Below, one piece after another: positions 13,669-22,445 of a DNA stretch of 22,568 bases. The DNA lies in IMG/VR virus record IMGVR_UViG_3300025276_000232, positions 1 to 22,568 of that record. The stretch is one strand, 5' to 3'. How positions within the stretch are numbered: position 1 is the stretch's first letter; every line of letters begins with the position of its first letter. Source of the stretch: a virus. The notes under the pieces are model-generated. The model had not been told where the DNA came from. It searched no databases and saw nothing but the letters and a program-made list of their open reading frames with translations. Both the position numbers and the translations under genes were made by a program.

Positions 13669-15837
13669 ATGGGTATTTTTGACAATGTTAAAAATTATTT
13701 TAGTGGGTCAAAGAAGGCTACAACTTCTACAGGTGGGTCAAAGAAGACTATAAGTTCTACAGCGGATAGCAAGGGTGGAGAGGCGGTATTCTCAAAACCA
13801 GGCGCTGGTAAAGATACTTCCAAAAGCTATCTACCAAACAATGCTACCACCCATAATGACAATAATAATAAGAAAAATAAAAAGAAGAAACCTGCGGTAA
13901 TAACGGGGGCAGCACCGTCAGGCATACAAAAAGCAATCGGTATGGCTTCTCCCGTTGGTATTGTGGGAGTGTTAGCAGGATGGGCTAATGGACTCGATCC
14001 TAAAGCTCAAAAAAGTGATGTTGTTGATGGTAAACAGACATATGTAAATCCAAAAACAGGGTTTACCTACTCATATAATTTCTTAAATTTACCTTACGAA
14101 GTCAAAAAAGTTAATGGAAAACTTGTAGATGCCTTAAAGATAGATGCAAAAGGTAAAGTTCCTGGTGATAAGGGATACGATAAATTTACAAATGGCTATG
14201 AGCTACAAGCTCAGAAGCTTGAAGCTAAGGGAGATAATGACTCTGCTAATAAAATTCGACAAGAAGAGGAAGATAACTCAAATACAGGCGGTGGAGATAC
14301 CCGTAAGCCTTCTGCTGAACAAATTCAAGAAATGGCTAAGGCGGCAGGGGTTCTAAAGAACCAAGCGGATATGCAAGCAATTATAGATGACCCTGATAAG
14401 TTTTTATCAGATCGAGATTTGATCTTATCTGACCTTGTGCCAACTATGGACGCAGATGCAGAGGGTACTAATTTAGATGCATCAAACCCTGCATATGGTT
14501 TAGGAGATGATCCGTCATATACATCAGAGACTACGGGTGACGCAGCTACTGTCGATACCGCAGAAAAGCCGGACGTAGCTACATACGATGCCGCTACAAG
14601 TACATTAACTGATAATGAATTAGCAGTAGGTGTAACTGGCGAAGTATCGGAAGATGCCATCGTAAATGCAGAAGACTTTACTATTGATACTGTTGGGGCT
14701 GCTACAGGTACAAATGTAGACGGTACTACAAGCGTACTTGGTAATGCCTTAAATGATTTTGCTACACAAGATATATCAAAGGTAATCGATACTTCTACGG
14801 TAGCTGGGAAATTATTGGCACAGAAACTAGGCGAAGGTAATTATACAGACAGCAAGGCTACTGTATTAGGACAGATGAAGCTTATCTCTGCTGAGTTTAA
14901 ATCTTCTACAGGAGAGCCTATTATACCGTCATGGGCGCAGTCTATGCATCGAGATGCTTCCAAATCTATTGCATTTAGTGGAATTTCAGGAACAGCAGCT
15001 ACAGCCGCGTTCTCGAATGCTATAATGGAAGCTACTCTTGGGGTTGCTGAAAAAGATGCTGTCTTCTTTCAAACACTTACCACTAAGAATTTAGACAATA
15101 GACAGCAATCAATTATTAATAAGGCTAATGTATTGTCTAAGCTTGAAATGGCTAACATGGATGTTCGTTCTCAAGCAGCAGTACTCAATGCTAAGAACTT
15201 TATGGAAATGGACATGCAGAACTTGTCCAACGAACAACAAGCTGAAATTGTTAATAAGCAAGCACTCGTACAGTCATTATTTGACAACACTAGCGCAATT
15301 AACGCACAAAGGCTATTTACTGCGGATAATACTAATGATATCAATAAGTTCTACAGCGAACTTAATGCAACAATTCAGCGTCATAATACATCAGAAACTA
15401 ATGCTTTAAGTAAATTTAATGTAGGAGAAATTAATGATGCTTCGCAATTTAATGCAGACATTAAAAATGACCGCCAAAAGTTTTTATCAAACATGCAATA
15501 CAATATTGATGTTGCTAATGCGAAGTGGCGACAAACTGTGGAAACAACTAACACCGCTATTATGGTTGAAGCGCATACTACAGATGTTAAAAATGCGTTA
15601 GACCTCACACAAGAAGCTCAGAACAACCTTTGGGATAGTGCAGATAACTTATTAGATCATATCTGGAAGACTACTGACAACGATAGTGAACGTGAATTGC
15701 GTTTATTGATGGCACAGATGCAAGCTCAGTCTGGTCAGAAAAGTGGTGGTGGTTTCTTAGACGGCCTCTTCAAGCTAGGTGGCGCATATCTAGGCTCTAG
15801 TAGTGGCTCTAGTTGGTTAACTGGTCTTATGGGCTAA
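13669..15837 (+). CDS. Conserved marine-phage virion protein with Lys-rich N-terminus
   Basis: The 722-aa protein has a disordered N-terminus with two 10-aa repeats (GSKKATTSTG / GSKKTISSTA, 30-nt period) and a run of lysines at 68-74, followed by a hydrophobic segment (about 84-104, SGIQKAIGMASPVGIVGVLAG). Next is an acidic, low-complexity middle. The C-terminal half (about 420-690) is the part I recognise from many marine phages: PSWAQSMHRDASKS, then FFQTLTTKNLDNRQQSIINKA, then NMQYNIDVANAKWRQTV, with long Gln/Asn-rich helices. It ends Gly/Ser-rich. The Lys run beside a hydrophobic segment would suit membrane contact. AGGA precedes ATG 13669. Virion role likely from family memory and position; exact place in the particle unknown. 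Confidence 0.82.
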   Translation: MGIFDNVKNYFSGSKKATTSTGGSKKTISSTADSKGGEAVFSKPGAGKDTSKSYLPNNATTHNDNNNKKNKKKKPAVITGAAPSGIQKAIGMASPVGIVGVLAGWANGLDPKAQKSDVVDGKQTYVNPKTGFTYSYNFLNLPYEVKKVNGKLVDALKIDAKGKVPGDKGYDKFTNGYELQAQKLEAKGDNDSANKIRQEEEDNSNTGGGDTRKPSAEQIQEMAKAAGVLKNQADMQAIIDDPDKFLSDRDLILSDLVPTMDADAEGTNLDASNPAYGLGDDPSYTSETTGDAATVDTAEKPDVATYDAATSTLTDNELAVGVTGEVSEDAIVNAEDFTIDTVGAATGTNVDGTTSVLGNALNDFATQDISKVIDTSTVAGKLLAQKLGEGNYTDSKATVLGQMKLISAEFKSSTGEPIIPSWAQSMHRDASKSIAFSGISGTAATAAFSNAIMEATLGVAEKDAVFFQTLTTKNLDNRQQSIINKANVLSKLEMANMDVRSQAAVLNAKNFMEMDMQNLSNEQQAEIVNKQALVQSLFDNTSAINAQRLFTADNTNDINKFYSELNATIQRHNTSETNALSKFNVGEINDASQFNADIKNDRQKFLSNMQYNIDVANAKWRQTVETTNTAIMVEAHTTDVKNALDLTQEAQNNLWDSADNLLDHIWKTTDNDSERELRLLMAQMQAQSGQKSGGGFLDGLFKLGGAYLGSSSGSSWLTGLMG

Positions 15838-15881
15838 TAACTCAAAATACACGTAAAAAGTAAAATACGGGATAAATTACA

Positions 15882-16073
15882 ATGACATTTGATGAAGCAA
15901 TCAAGAAATCTATCAAGGTATTCTTGAACGGGAAGATGCCTATGAATACTGGCGAACTAAAGGAAGATGGTTTGACGTTCACTCCAGAGTACTTTGATGA
16001 TTTAGAAGCTGAAATGTTGGAAAATCCTATTGATGATAAGTCCGCTAAAGAGGAGGCTACAGATGAATCTTGA
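15882..16073 (+). CDS. Small conserved phage protein
   Basis: The 63-aa acidic, soluble protein reads TFDEAIKKSIKVFLNGKM, then GLTFTPEYFDDLEAEML, then an acidic tail. I recall this short helix-turn-helix-like layout from marine phages, next to the gene that follows, without function. It begins 44 nt after the upstream stop with only a weak GGGA site. It overlaps the next gene by 11 nt, and its last codons hold the strong AGGAGG used by that gene. Probably a small head or tail assembly factor; that is context only. Confidence 0.78.
   Translation: MTFDEAIKKSIKVFLNGKMPMNTGELKEDGLTFTPEYFDDLEAEMLENPIDDKSAKEEATDES
16051..16056 (+). promoter_or_regulatory. AGGAGG ribosome-binding site fixing the start at 16063
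   Basis: A perfect AGGAGG lies 6 nt before ATG 16063. Longer in-frame starts such as 16030 have no comparable site and would add a basic stretch unlike the conserved MNLDAPIPGG opening. Confidence 0.85.
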
Positions 16074-16635
16074 TGCACCTATCCCTGGTGGTAATTATAC
16101 CGCAGATACTCGCAACTATTCTTGGCACAGGCCACCTGACTTAGTAGATTATGATGAAGCTATTGCCTATTTGATGGATCGGGTAGATGAACCTGAGCAA
16201 GTTGAAGTTATCTTTGCAATGCTAGGTATAGACGCTCACATCTCAACAATAGTTACTACGATACTACTACAGGCGGTTAGTAAGGGTAAGGTTGGTATTG
16301 ATCTTGCAGTTCTAATAGCTGGACCATTGGCTAGGTATATAGAAATCAAAGCAAAAGATGTTGGTTTAAAATATGAGATGGGTATTGAGGACAAAGATCG
16401 AGTTGTCATTACCCCTACATTACTTCGAGCCTCTCTAGGTATAGTCGATGATGAGGCAGATGAAGTAGAGGAAGAGGTGAACCCTGTAGAGGAAGCTCCA
16501 GAAGAGCCTACAGGCGGTTTGATGGCTATGCCCGAAACAATGTCAGCTACTGAAGACGAACAGTCTGAGATGTTAGGTGATGTACCATCTGAGGATGAAC
16601 TTCCAGTAGAAGAGGATGTTGTAAATGAGCTTTAA
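16063..16635 (+). CDS. Conserved acidic phage protein beginning MNLDAPIPG
   Basis: This 190-aa protein starts with MNLDAPIPGGN, an opening I recall from marine and cyanophage structural clusters, followed by RPPDLVDYDEAIAYLMDRV. The middle (about 50-110) is helical with a hydrophobic face (AHISTIVTTILLQAVSKGKV, LAVLIAGPLARYIEIKAKDVG) and may contact a partner or membrane. The last 60 residues are very acidic (DDEADEVEEEVNPVEEAPEE ...). No catalytic motif is seen. It lies between a 63-aa gene and the 766-aa repeat protein, with 11-nt overlaps on both sides, so the three are likely made together in fixed ratio. Virion or assembly role inferred. Confidence 0.82.
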   Translation: MNLDAPIPGGNYTADTRNYSWHRPPDLVDYDEAIAYLMDRVDEPEQVEVIFAMLGIDAHISTIVTTILLQAVSKGKVGIDLAVLIAGPLARYIEIKAKDVGLKYEMGIEDKDRVVITPTLLRASLGIVDDEADEVEEEVNPVEEAPEEPTGGLMAMPETMSATEDEQSEMLGDVPSEDELPVEEDVVNEL

Positions 16636-18925
16636 GAGTGAAGCAAGTAAGGTAAAAGCTAATATAGCTGCCGGTAATTATAAAGAAAAAACCGATGTAT
16701 TTGCAGGTTTCTTTGATGAATTAACTTATGGTTTGAAAAAGCAGGACGAGGCAAAGCGCCAAGAAGAATTAGAAAGTAAACGTGAAAAAAGAGCTAATGA
16801 TAGAGAAATACTAAAACGGCAAAAAGAGCAAGACAGACTTGAGCAGAGCCAAAATAGATTAGCAAACTTATATTTTACAACTACGGGACAAGATAAAACT
16901 ACTCAGAATAAGTCTTCTGTTTTAAGCATTATTAAAGACGGGGGTATTAATAACTATTCAGATTTAGTGAAAGTTATGGGTGATACCTCTAGTTATACTG
17001 AAGGTAGGACACAACAAGATATTGATACACAAATGTCTGAATTGCAGACTAATCTATCTGAGGATGGGGCATTATTTAATGCGGCTAAAAATGAAGTAGA
17101 TCAAACTACTAGAGAGGGTAGTATAAAATTTGGGCGACAAGATAAAAAGGTATTATCTATGGCGCTAGATGAAGTCTTATTCGAACTATCTTCTGAAAAT
17201 TTATCTGAGGACAGAAAGCAGGAATTAGAACGGCGTAGAAAATCCTTACAGCCTGAGAAGGACTATGTAGATACAAAACTTTATAAAGATGACGGTTCTG
17301 AAGTAACTGCACGAAGCGAAACAGAAGAAATGTTATATAAGGCTCAAGGCTTTGTTACTATAAAAACTGTCAAAGAAGATTTTCCAGAGCGTTTTGTATA
17401 TAAAGAGGGTGCGAGGATAGAAGTATTTACTCAAGAAAAATTAGACGAACTTGAAAATGATGGCTGGTCTACAATAGAACCTGCAAAAGCTGTTACATTT
17501 GTACCAAGATTTGTATATAAAGAAGGTGCAAGAAGAGAGGTCACTAACCAAGTAGATTTAGATCAAGCAATTAAAGACGGATTTGGTCCAACTCAGTTTG
17601 ATAAAGCAGAACCTGTAAATGAAATTTTATATAAAGAAGGAGCTAGTGTACCTGTATCTACTGCGGAAGAATATAAAATGTATGCTGACGCTGGCTGGGT
17701 TAAAATAAAACCGAAGGTTAAAGAACAGTTTAAGGAGAGAACTTTATATAATGACAACGGTGATACTAGAGTAGTAATAAACCAAAAAGAGTTTGATGAA
17801 GGCCTAGCAGATGGATTTTCTATTACTAATAAGGCTACTAAAAACTTTGAAAATAGGGAATTATTTCATCCCGATGGCAGAAAAGTAAAAATAACTAATG
17901 AAGTAGATTTAGCTGCTGCGGCGGCACTTGGATTTACTATATATGAACCTGCTAAAGTAACAGACTTTAAAGACATACCTTTATATCTAGACGGCAATAA
18001 GGTAGTTGTCCGGAGTTTAGATAATTATAATAAATATAAAAAATTAGGCTATGATGAGGTGCAGCTAGGGCCAATATCTCAAATCGTAAAAGACTTAGAT
18101 GTTGATAGGGCAAAAGCTTCTGAAATTAAAAATGGTACATTAAAAGTTGGTACAAATGTCCGCGGTGAAACTACACTTACGAATACAGCAACTGGCGAGG
18201 TAGAAGTATTAGGTGCAGCGCAAACTACAAATGTAACCCCAGAAAACCTTACATTAGACCAAGCTATTGAAGATGGGGCAAGTATAAATCCAGATTCAAA
18301 TGTTAACTGGAAAAGCACTACAACTACTTTCCAAGTATCTGAAACAATAGTTGATGGTAAGGTTGTACCAGCACAAACCATTCAAGTTACCCCAAGAATG
18401 ATACAGGAAGCTAAAAGTGACGGTATAGATTTTGATAATATAGGGGATATAAAAAGTGCCTTCGGTCTGAAAGGCGCTATCGCTAAAGGATTAGGTCAGC
18501 TTGGGGGGCTTATCGGCCAAGATTGGCTGCCTGAAACTAATGATGCTATCGTCTTTTTAGAAAACCTAAGATTAAATTCACTGATTACTTTAGCCGGTAC
18601 TGCTGCAAACGGCTTGAGAGATAGTGTTTGGAATAAACAGCAGATATTAACTACATTAGCAGAACCTGGAAGAGTTTGGAAAGGTGCAGCATTTCAACAT
18701 AGAAAGTTAAAATCCACGGCCAAAGAGATTAATAGGGGCATACAAGTTTCCATAGATCAAATTAATTCTCCTACATCTAATGAGGAAAGACAGGCTAAAG
18801 CTAAAGTTACATTAGCTGCTCTACAAGCATTGAAGACTAAATACGACAAGGTTTTATCAGTATTTGATAAAGATGTTACAGGTGCAAAAATAAAGCAAAG
18901 ATCATACATATCGGAGGTTAAATAA
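16625..18925 (+). CDS. Large virion protein with seven ~38-aa tandem repeats
   Basis: The 766-aa protein has three parts. Residues about 30-80 form a charged coiled coil (QDEAKRQEELESKREKRAND ...). Residues about 213-485 hold seven diverged repeats of 36-44 aa, each starting with a LY/VY/LF-K-[D/E]-G core and ending in an acidic helix plus G-[W/F/Y] (for example FVYKEGARIEVFTQEKL ... DGW). The remaining third is mixed, with a Gly/hydrophobic segment (LKGAIAKGLGQLGGLIG) and a long charged helix at the end. I know no named domain for the repeat. It sits between virion genes and starts inside the previous gene (11-nt overlap). An internal or ejection protein is the most likely role. Confidence 0.8.
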   Translation: MSFKSEASKVKANIAAGNYKEKTDVFAGFFDELTYGLKKQDEAKRQEELESKREKRANDREILKRQKEQDRLEQSQNRLANLYFTTTGQDKTTQNKSSVLSIIKDGGINNYSDLVKVMGDTSSYTEGRTQQDIDTQMSELQTNLSEDGALFNAAKNEVDQTTREGSIKFGRQDKKVLSMALDEVLFELSSENLSEDRKQELERRRKSLQPEKDYVDTKLYKDDGSEVTARSETEEMLYKAQGFVTIKTVKEDFPERFVYKEGARIEVFTQEKLDELENDGWSTIEPAKAVTFVPRFVYKEGARREVTNQVDLDQAIKDGFGPTQFDKAEPVNEILYKEGASVPVSTAEEYKMYADAGWVKIKPKVKEQFKERTLYNDNGDTRVVINQKEFDEGLADGFSITNKATKNFENRELFHPDGRKVKITNEVDLAAAAALGFTIYEPAKVTDFKDIPLYLDGNKVVVRSLDNYNKYKKLGYDEVQLGPISQIVKDLDVDRAKASEIKNGTLKVGTNVRGETTLTNTATGEVEVLGAAQTTNVTPENLTLDQAIEDGASINPDSNVNWKSTTTTFQVSETIVDGKVVPAQTIQVTPRMIQEAKSDGIDFDNIGDIKSAFGLKGAIAKGLGQLGGLIGQDWLPETNDAIVFLENLRLNSLITLAGTAANGLRDSVWNKQQILTTLAEPGRVWKGAAFQHRKLKSTAKEINRGIQVSIDQINSPTSNEERQAKAKVTLAALQALKTKYDKVLSVFDKDVTGAKIKQRSYISEVK
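17261..18079 (+). repeat. Protein-level tandem repeat array, seven units
   Basis: Units open at LYKDDGSEV, VYKEGARIEV, VYKEGARREV, LYKEGASVPV, LYNDNGDTRV, LFHPDGRKVK and LYLDGNKVVV. The spacing is 36-44 residues. At the DNA level only units 2 and 3 remain close (nt ~17395-17415 and ~17512-17532), so the array is old. Confidence 0.8.
18913..18918 (+). promoter_or_regulatory. GGAGGT ribosome-binding site for the 1123-aa protein
   Basis: GGAGGT lies 6 nt before ATG 18925 and sits inside the preceding gene, whose TAA overlaps the ATG by 1 nt. Confidence 0.75.
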
Positions 18926-21900
18926 TGGAACCTGAAAAGCAAACTATAGATGCATCATTAATTGAAACTGATCGAAATAATGGCAGTGCTACTGACGCTG
19001 AAATATTAGAAACCTTAAAAAAAGACACTGGTGGTATTCTAAGGGTTGGGGAATATAATCTAGACTTAGGTTTAGCCCTTGAGTCAGGGGATTCTGAGTC
19101 TTCAATCTTAGATTTTATATTATCAGGCAACCTAATTAGAGAGGATGTAGATAGTCAGGCAAAAGCATATTTGAGTGCTGCGGCTACAGGTATGACTAAT
19201 CTATTAGGTGCGCCAATGGAGATTATTAATAGCGCACAGCAAGGTGCTGAAACCCTTGTTCGTACAGGTATTAATAAATTAGGTGGGGATGTAAGTACCG
19301 ATCCTAATGATTATCTATTCTCACAGCCTCAGCCTATCGGTGGCGCTCAATTTATGAGAGATACTATAGAAAGTGTTGCTAACCCTATTTATGACAAGAT
19401 AGGCTTAGATAGAATTGATTATGTAGATGATAAATATCAAGTAGCTGAAGAATATAGACCTGCATTTGTTGCAGGGGAAATAACTGGAGAAGCTATTGCA
19501 CCTATTGCAGCTATAAAAAGTCTAGCTAAAAATGGAGTGGCTCTAGCAGTGCCTATTGTTAAGTATGCAAAAGATAATGCTAAAAAATTCTTAGCTGGAG
19601 AGGCTGCGGTTACAACCGGCGGCGGTGCGGCAGCAGGTACAGCAGAGTCTATGGGATATGGGGATAACCCATATGTAATGATGGGGGCTGAATTTGCCGG
19701 TTCATTAGGGACAAGTATAGCACCTTCTCTTATTACTAAAGGCCCACTTGGATTCTTGGCTAAAAACGGGGGCAAAGCATATAAAAGGATTAAGTCTGGA
19801 TTTAGTGAGAATGCAGCTTTAGATTCTGCCTTCCAACAGATATTGGTTACTGCGGATACTACAAGAAAACAGCTTTTAAAAGAAGTTGAAACAGCAACAA
19901 TAAACGGTGAAGTAGAATTAGCTCAAAAACTTACTTTAGAGGCCGACAGATATACCCCAGAAAGCCTAATCAGAGATTTACAAGACGGTATTGATAAAAG
20001 AGATGTTCAATCTGCTTTAGGGGATGGTTCTATTAGAGGTACAAATAATCTACCTTCAGGCTCATTATCTAATAACCCTGCATTCGTCGCCATACAAAAT
20101 TCACTCACATCTACCAACCCTGAGTTTAGTGCTGAAATAATGAAGCGTGTAAATGGTACTATTACAGGTATATTAGAGTCATCAGAGTTCTTAGCCCGTG
20201 CAGGTAATGCTGAGGCGGCTAATACGTTGCGTACAAAAGCTTTTTCAGAAATGATTAATGTTAGCTTAACAAACGCAGCAGCTAATACAAAAAAGGCTAT
20301 GAGTGCATTTGAAGGCGCAGATACAAAAGCCGCATCTTCATTGGCACAAAGGACTTTATTCGAAGCTAAAGATACAATGCGTAAAATGGAAACTTATCTA
20401 TGGGAGCGCATTGACTCAAAAGAGAGAGTATCAGGGCAGACTATTGGTAAGACAATAGAAACCATACAAAACAATAAGTTACTAGATGGTATGACCATTG
20501 CTGGCGGTGGACAGGTAGATAACGCAATTAACAATATCTTATCAAGGATCAAGGCTGGAGAAACTTTACCCATAAGTGATGTATTAAAGTTTAGGTCTAT
20601 TATGCTCTCTAATGCTAGGAAAGCTTCCGCAGCCGACGATTCATTCCAAGCCGGAATATTTGACGAATTAGCAACTGCTTCAATAGATGAATTAAATGAT
20701 ATTAGCTCAGAAGCTGGTGATGCTGTAGATTTTGCACGTACATTCAGCCTTGAGTTAAATAAGAGATTTACTCGGTACTTTAACAAAGATGTTCTATCCA
20801 AAGAAAAAACTGGTGGGACAACTATACGTGATACCCAAGTCTTAGGTAAAGCATTTGGCTCTGGGGGAGAAGATGCTGAACTTAATCTACAGGAAATGCA
20901 AGATGCTGCATCTGATACTGATAGTTTTGGTCAAGGGGTACAAAAACAAAAAGATTTAGATGATGCTAACCTAGCGGCAAGTCAAATAGAAGATAATGGC
21001 GTTAGAAGCAATGTACCGGCTAGAAACGTAGAACCTGAAGGGTTCAAGCCTGAAGATGGAGTGTTGCCTACGGATGAAGATATTATACCAGAAGTACAAG
21101 TTACGGGGATAGGGGATGATACATTACTTGATCCAGAGAACCCTATACCTGAATACACTATCTATGAAGCACAAAAAAGCCCTAGAGCAAATACTGAGGC
21201 TGGTGTTGAAGGAGACGACTTTAAACTAAACGAAGGTGGCGATAAGCGTTCAGTTGTTATAAGTGACGACACTCCAGTTAATTTAGGTCAAACTATGTCT
21301 GAGGCGCAGGAGTCCTTTATTCGAGGTAAAATACTAGAGTTAAAAGGTACAGACGGTGGTATTGATAGCCAGGCATTAGATGAATTTTTATTAAAGAATG
21401 AAACTCTAGTTGATAGATTTCCTGAGTTAAGGTCTGATATTATAAATATGGCAGAAGCCCAACGCACTGCCGAAGCCTTGATTGCTGATTTAGGGGTTGC
21501 AGCAGATAACAAAGCATTACCTAAAGCTATTGGTAATGTACTAAATTCAGATAATCCATTAGCCGGTTATGCTAGATTAGCTAGAGAAGCCATAACTCCA
21601 GAAGCCGCAGATGATTTTAGAAATGCCACAATGGATCATGTATTAAAAGGTGCAGTTTTAGAAGGTGGTGGCACAGATATGGTTAAAGTAGCACAGGCTC
21701 TTTTAAAGCCTGTAGATGGTCGTAAAGGCGGCCCCAATATCTTAGATGAAATGGTTAACAATGAAATTTTATCTGGTGAACAGAGAAATGCTATAGGCGA
21801 GCTACTAGCAGAAGGTTTGCGAATTGATAAAACAACCCGTGATCCTGCTATTTATGCGCGAGTACTGGCAGAAACTCCTGATATGCAATCAAACCTAGCT

Positions 21901-22296
21901 AGGATAGCAGGTGCTAACGTAGGGGTATTATTTGGACGAGGGGATGCAGGACTACAAGCTGCATCAATTGGTTCTGGGTACTTTAAGAAGCAGATTGATG
22001 CATTACCATTGGGTAAGCAGACAGAACAATTAAAAAATCTACTAAGACAGCCCAGACTGCTACTGCAAATGCTTAGTGATAATCCCACAATTCGTAAGAC
22101 CGCCGGACAAACTGCGGTAGAATATATAAACCTGATAAAATCTAGAGGTATTAGTGGTAACGCTAAAGTCGTCGGTGGTAAGATAGCAGACGGGGCAGGA
22201 AACCTTAATACAGGGGTTGCACAGTCACTTACTCCAATAGAGTCTGAGGAAGTATCTCCTGAGATTAGTTTTCAGATGGAAGAGGCCTTACCCTAA
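18925..22296 (+). CDS. Very large internal virion / DNA-ejection-type protein
   Basis: This is the second-largest protein here, 1123 aa. Residues 1-150 are acidic and helical. Residues about 181-285 are Ala/Gly-rich and hydrophobic (FVAGEITGEAIAPIAAIKSL, VALAVPIVKYAK, GGGAAAGTAESMG, MMGAEFAGSLGTSIAPSLI), with several candidate membrane-inserting helices. A long helical region (about 295-645) follows, then an acidic Pro-rich linker (about 650-770), then a helical C-terminus. Size, helical content and an Ala/Gly amphipathic stretch recall podovirus internal proteins that leave the head and build the ejection channel. No lysozyme or transglycosylase motif was found, so wall cutting must lie elsewhere. 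Last gene of the + strand operon. Ejection role inferred. Confidence 0.78.
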   Translation: MEPEKQTIDASLIETDRNNGSATDAEILETLKKDTGGILRVGEYNLDLGLALESGDSESSILDFILSGNLIREDVDSQAKAYLSAAATGMTNLLGAPMEIINSAQQGAETLVRTGINKLGGDVSTDPNDYLFSQPQPIGGAQFMRDTIESVANPIYDKIGLDRIDYVDDKYQVAEEYRPAFVAGEITGEAIAPIAAIKSLAKNGVALAVPIVKYAKDNAKKFLAGEAAVTTGGGAAAGTAESMGYGDNPYVMMGAEFAGSLGTSIAPSLITKGPLGFLAKNGGKAYKRIKSGFSENAALDSAFQQILVTADTTRKQLLKEVETATINGEVELAQKLTLEADRYTPESLIRDLQDGIDKRDVQSALGDGSIRGTNNLPSGSLSNNPAFVAIQNSLTSTNPEFSAEIMKRVNGTITGILESSEFLARAGNAEAANTLRTKAFSEMINVSLTNAAANTKKAMSAFEGADTKAASSLAQRTLFEAKDTMRKMETYLWERIDSKERVSGQTIGKTIETIQNNKLLDGMTIAGGGQVDNAINNILSRIKAGETLPISDVLKFRSIMLSNARKASAADDSFQAGIFDELATASIDELNDISSEAGDAVDFARTFSLELNKRFTRYFNKDVLSKEKTGGTTIRDTQVLGKAFGSGGEDAELNLQEMQDAASDTDSFGQGVQKQKDLDDANLAASQIEDNGVRSNVPARNVEPEGFKPEDGVLPTDEDIIPEVQVTGIGDDTLLDPENPIPEYTIYEAQKSPRANTEAGVEGDDFKLNEGGDKRSVVISDDTPVNLGQTMSEAQESFIRGKILELKGTDGGIDSQALDEFLLKNETLVDRFPELRSDIINMAEAQRTAEALIADLGVAADNKALPKAIGNVLNSDNPLAGYARLAREAITPEAADDFRNATMDHVLKGAVLEGGGTDMVKVAQALLKPVDGRKGGPNILDEMVNNEILSGEQRNAIGELLAEGLRIDKTTRDPAIYARVLAETPDMQSNLARIAGANVGVLFGRGDAGLQAASIGSGYFKKQIDALPLGKQTEQLKNLLRQPRLLLQMLSDNPTIRKTAGQTAVEYINLIKSRGISGNAKVVGGKIADGAGNLNTGVAQSLTPIESEEVSPEISFQMEEALP

Positions 22297-22331
22297 AAAG
22301 AAACCCCCCACTATTTCTAGCAAGGGGCTTC
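22295..22331 (-). terminator. Leftward intrinsic terminator
   Basis: Read on the minus strand, the hairpin runs from 22331 to 22300 with GAAGCCCC pairing to GGGGTTTC, extended inward through wobble pairs and CTA/TAG to a GAAA tetraloop, then five T (22299-22295). The G-U pairs become A-C mismatches on the + strand, so the fold is built for leftward transcripts. Its T-tract overlaps the stop codon of the 1123-aa gene. Confidence 0.75.
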
Positions 22332-22338
22332 AACCAAC

Positions 22339-22363
22339 GAACAGATGACCAATCAATCTGTTC
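22339..22363. repeat. Perfect 8-bp inverted repeat between the terminators
   Basis: GAACAGAT (22339-22346) and ATCTGTTC (22356-22363) are separated by 9 nt. No T-tract follows on either strand, so it is not a classical terminator; it may be an RNA-stability hairpin or protein site. Confidence 0.5.
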
Positions 22364-22384
22364 TATTACAGTATAGTAAATTAT

Positions 22385-22418
22385 AGTCTACGGGTCAAGC
22401 GATCTGTAGGCTTTTTTT
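22385..22418 (+). terminator. Rightward intrinsic terminator of the structural operon
   Basis: AGTCTAC (22385-22391) pairs with GTAGGCT (22406-22412) over 7 bp including one G-T wobble, with a 14-nt loop, directly followed by a run of seven T (22412-22418). It lies 89 nt after the last + strand stop. Confidence 0.65.
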
Positions 22419-22445
22419 ATATAAAACATACACTTAAGAGTATAT

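Noticed and set aside
15128-15409. + strand open frame of 93 codons inside the 722-aa gene
   Set aside because: Alternative frame of a conserved virion gene, no ribosome-binding site, odd Leu/Ser/Thr-rich composition.
16030-16062. Upstream ATG for the MNLDAPIPG protein
   Set aside because: No ribosome-binding site there, whereas AGGAGG is correctly spaced before ATG 16063.
11659-22296. RTX nonapeptide repeats as a classical substrate for the HlyC-like enzyme
   Set aside because: Gly-Gly-x-Gly-x-Asp repeats were looked for in all large proteins and not found; Gly-rich spots such as MGGGGK do not repeat.
18925-22296. Transglycosylase or lysozyme domain in the 1123-aa protein, as in some ejection proteins
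   Set aside because: No catalytic Glu context or lysozyme-like signature could be recognised; the protein looks helical and low in motif content.
22428-22443. Near-palindrome ATACACTTAAGAGTAT
   Set aside because: Symmetric at 14 of 16 positions but AT-rich and without a loop or T-tract on either strand; not enough to call an operator or attachment site.
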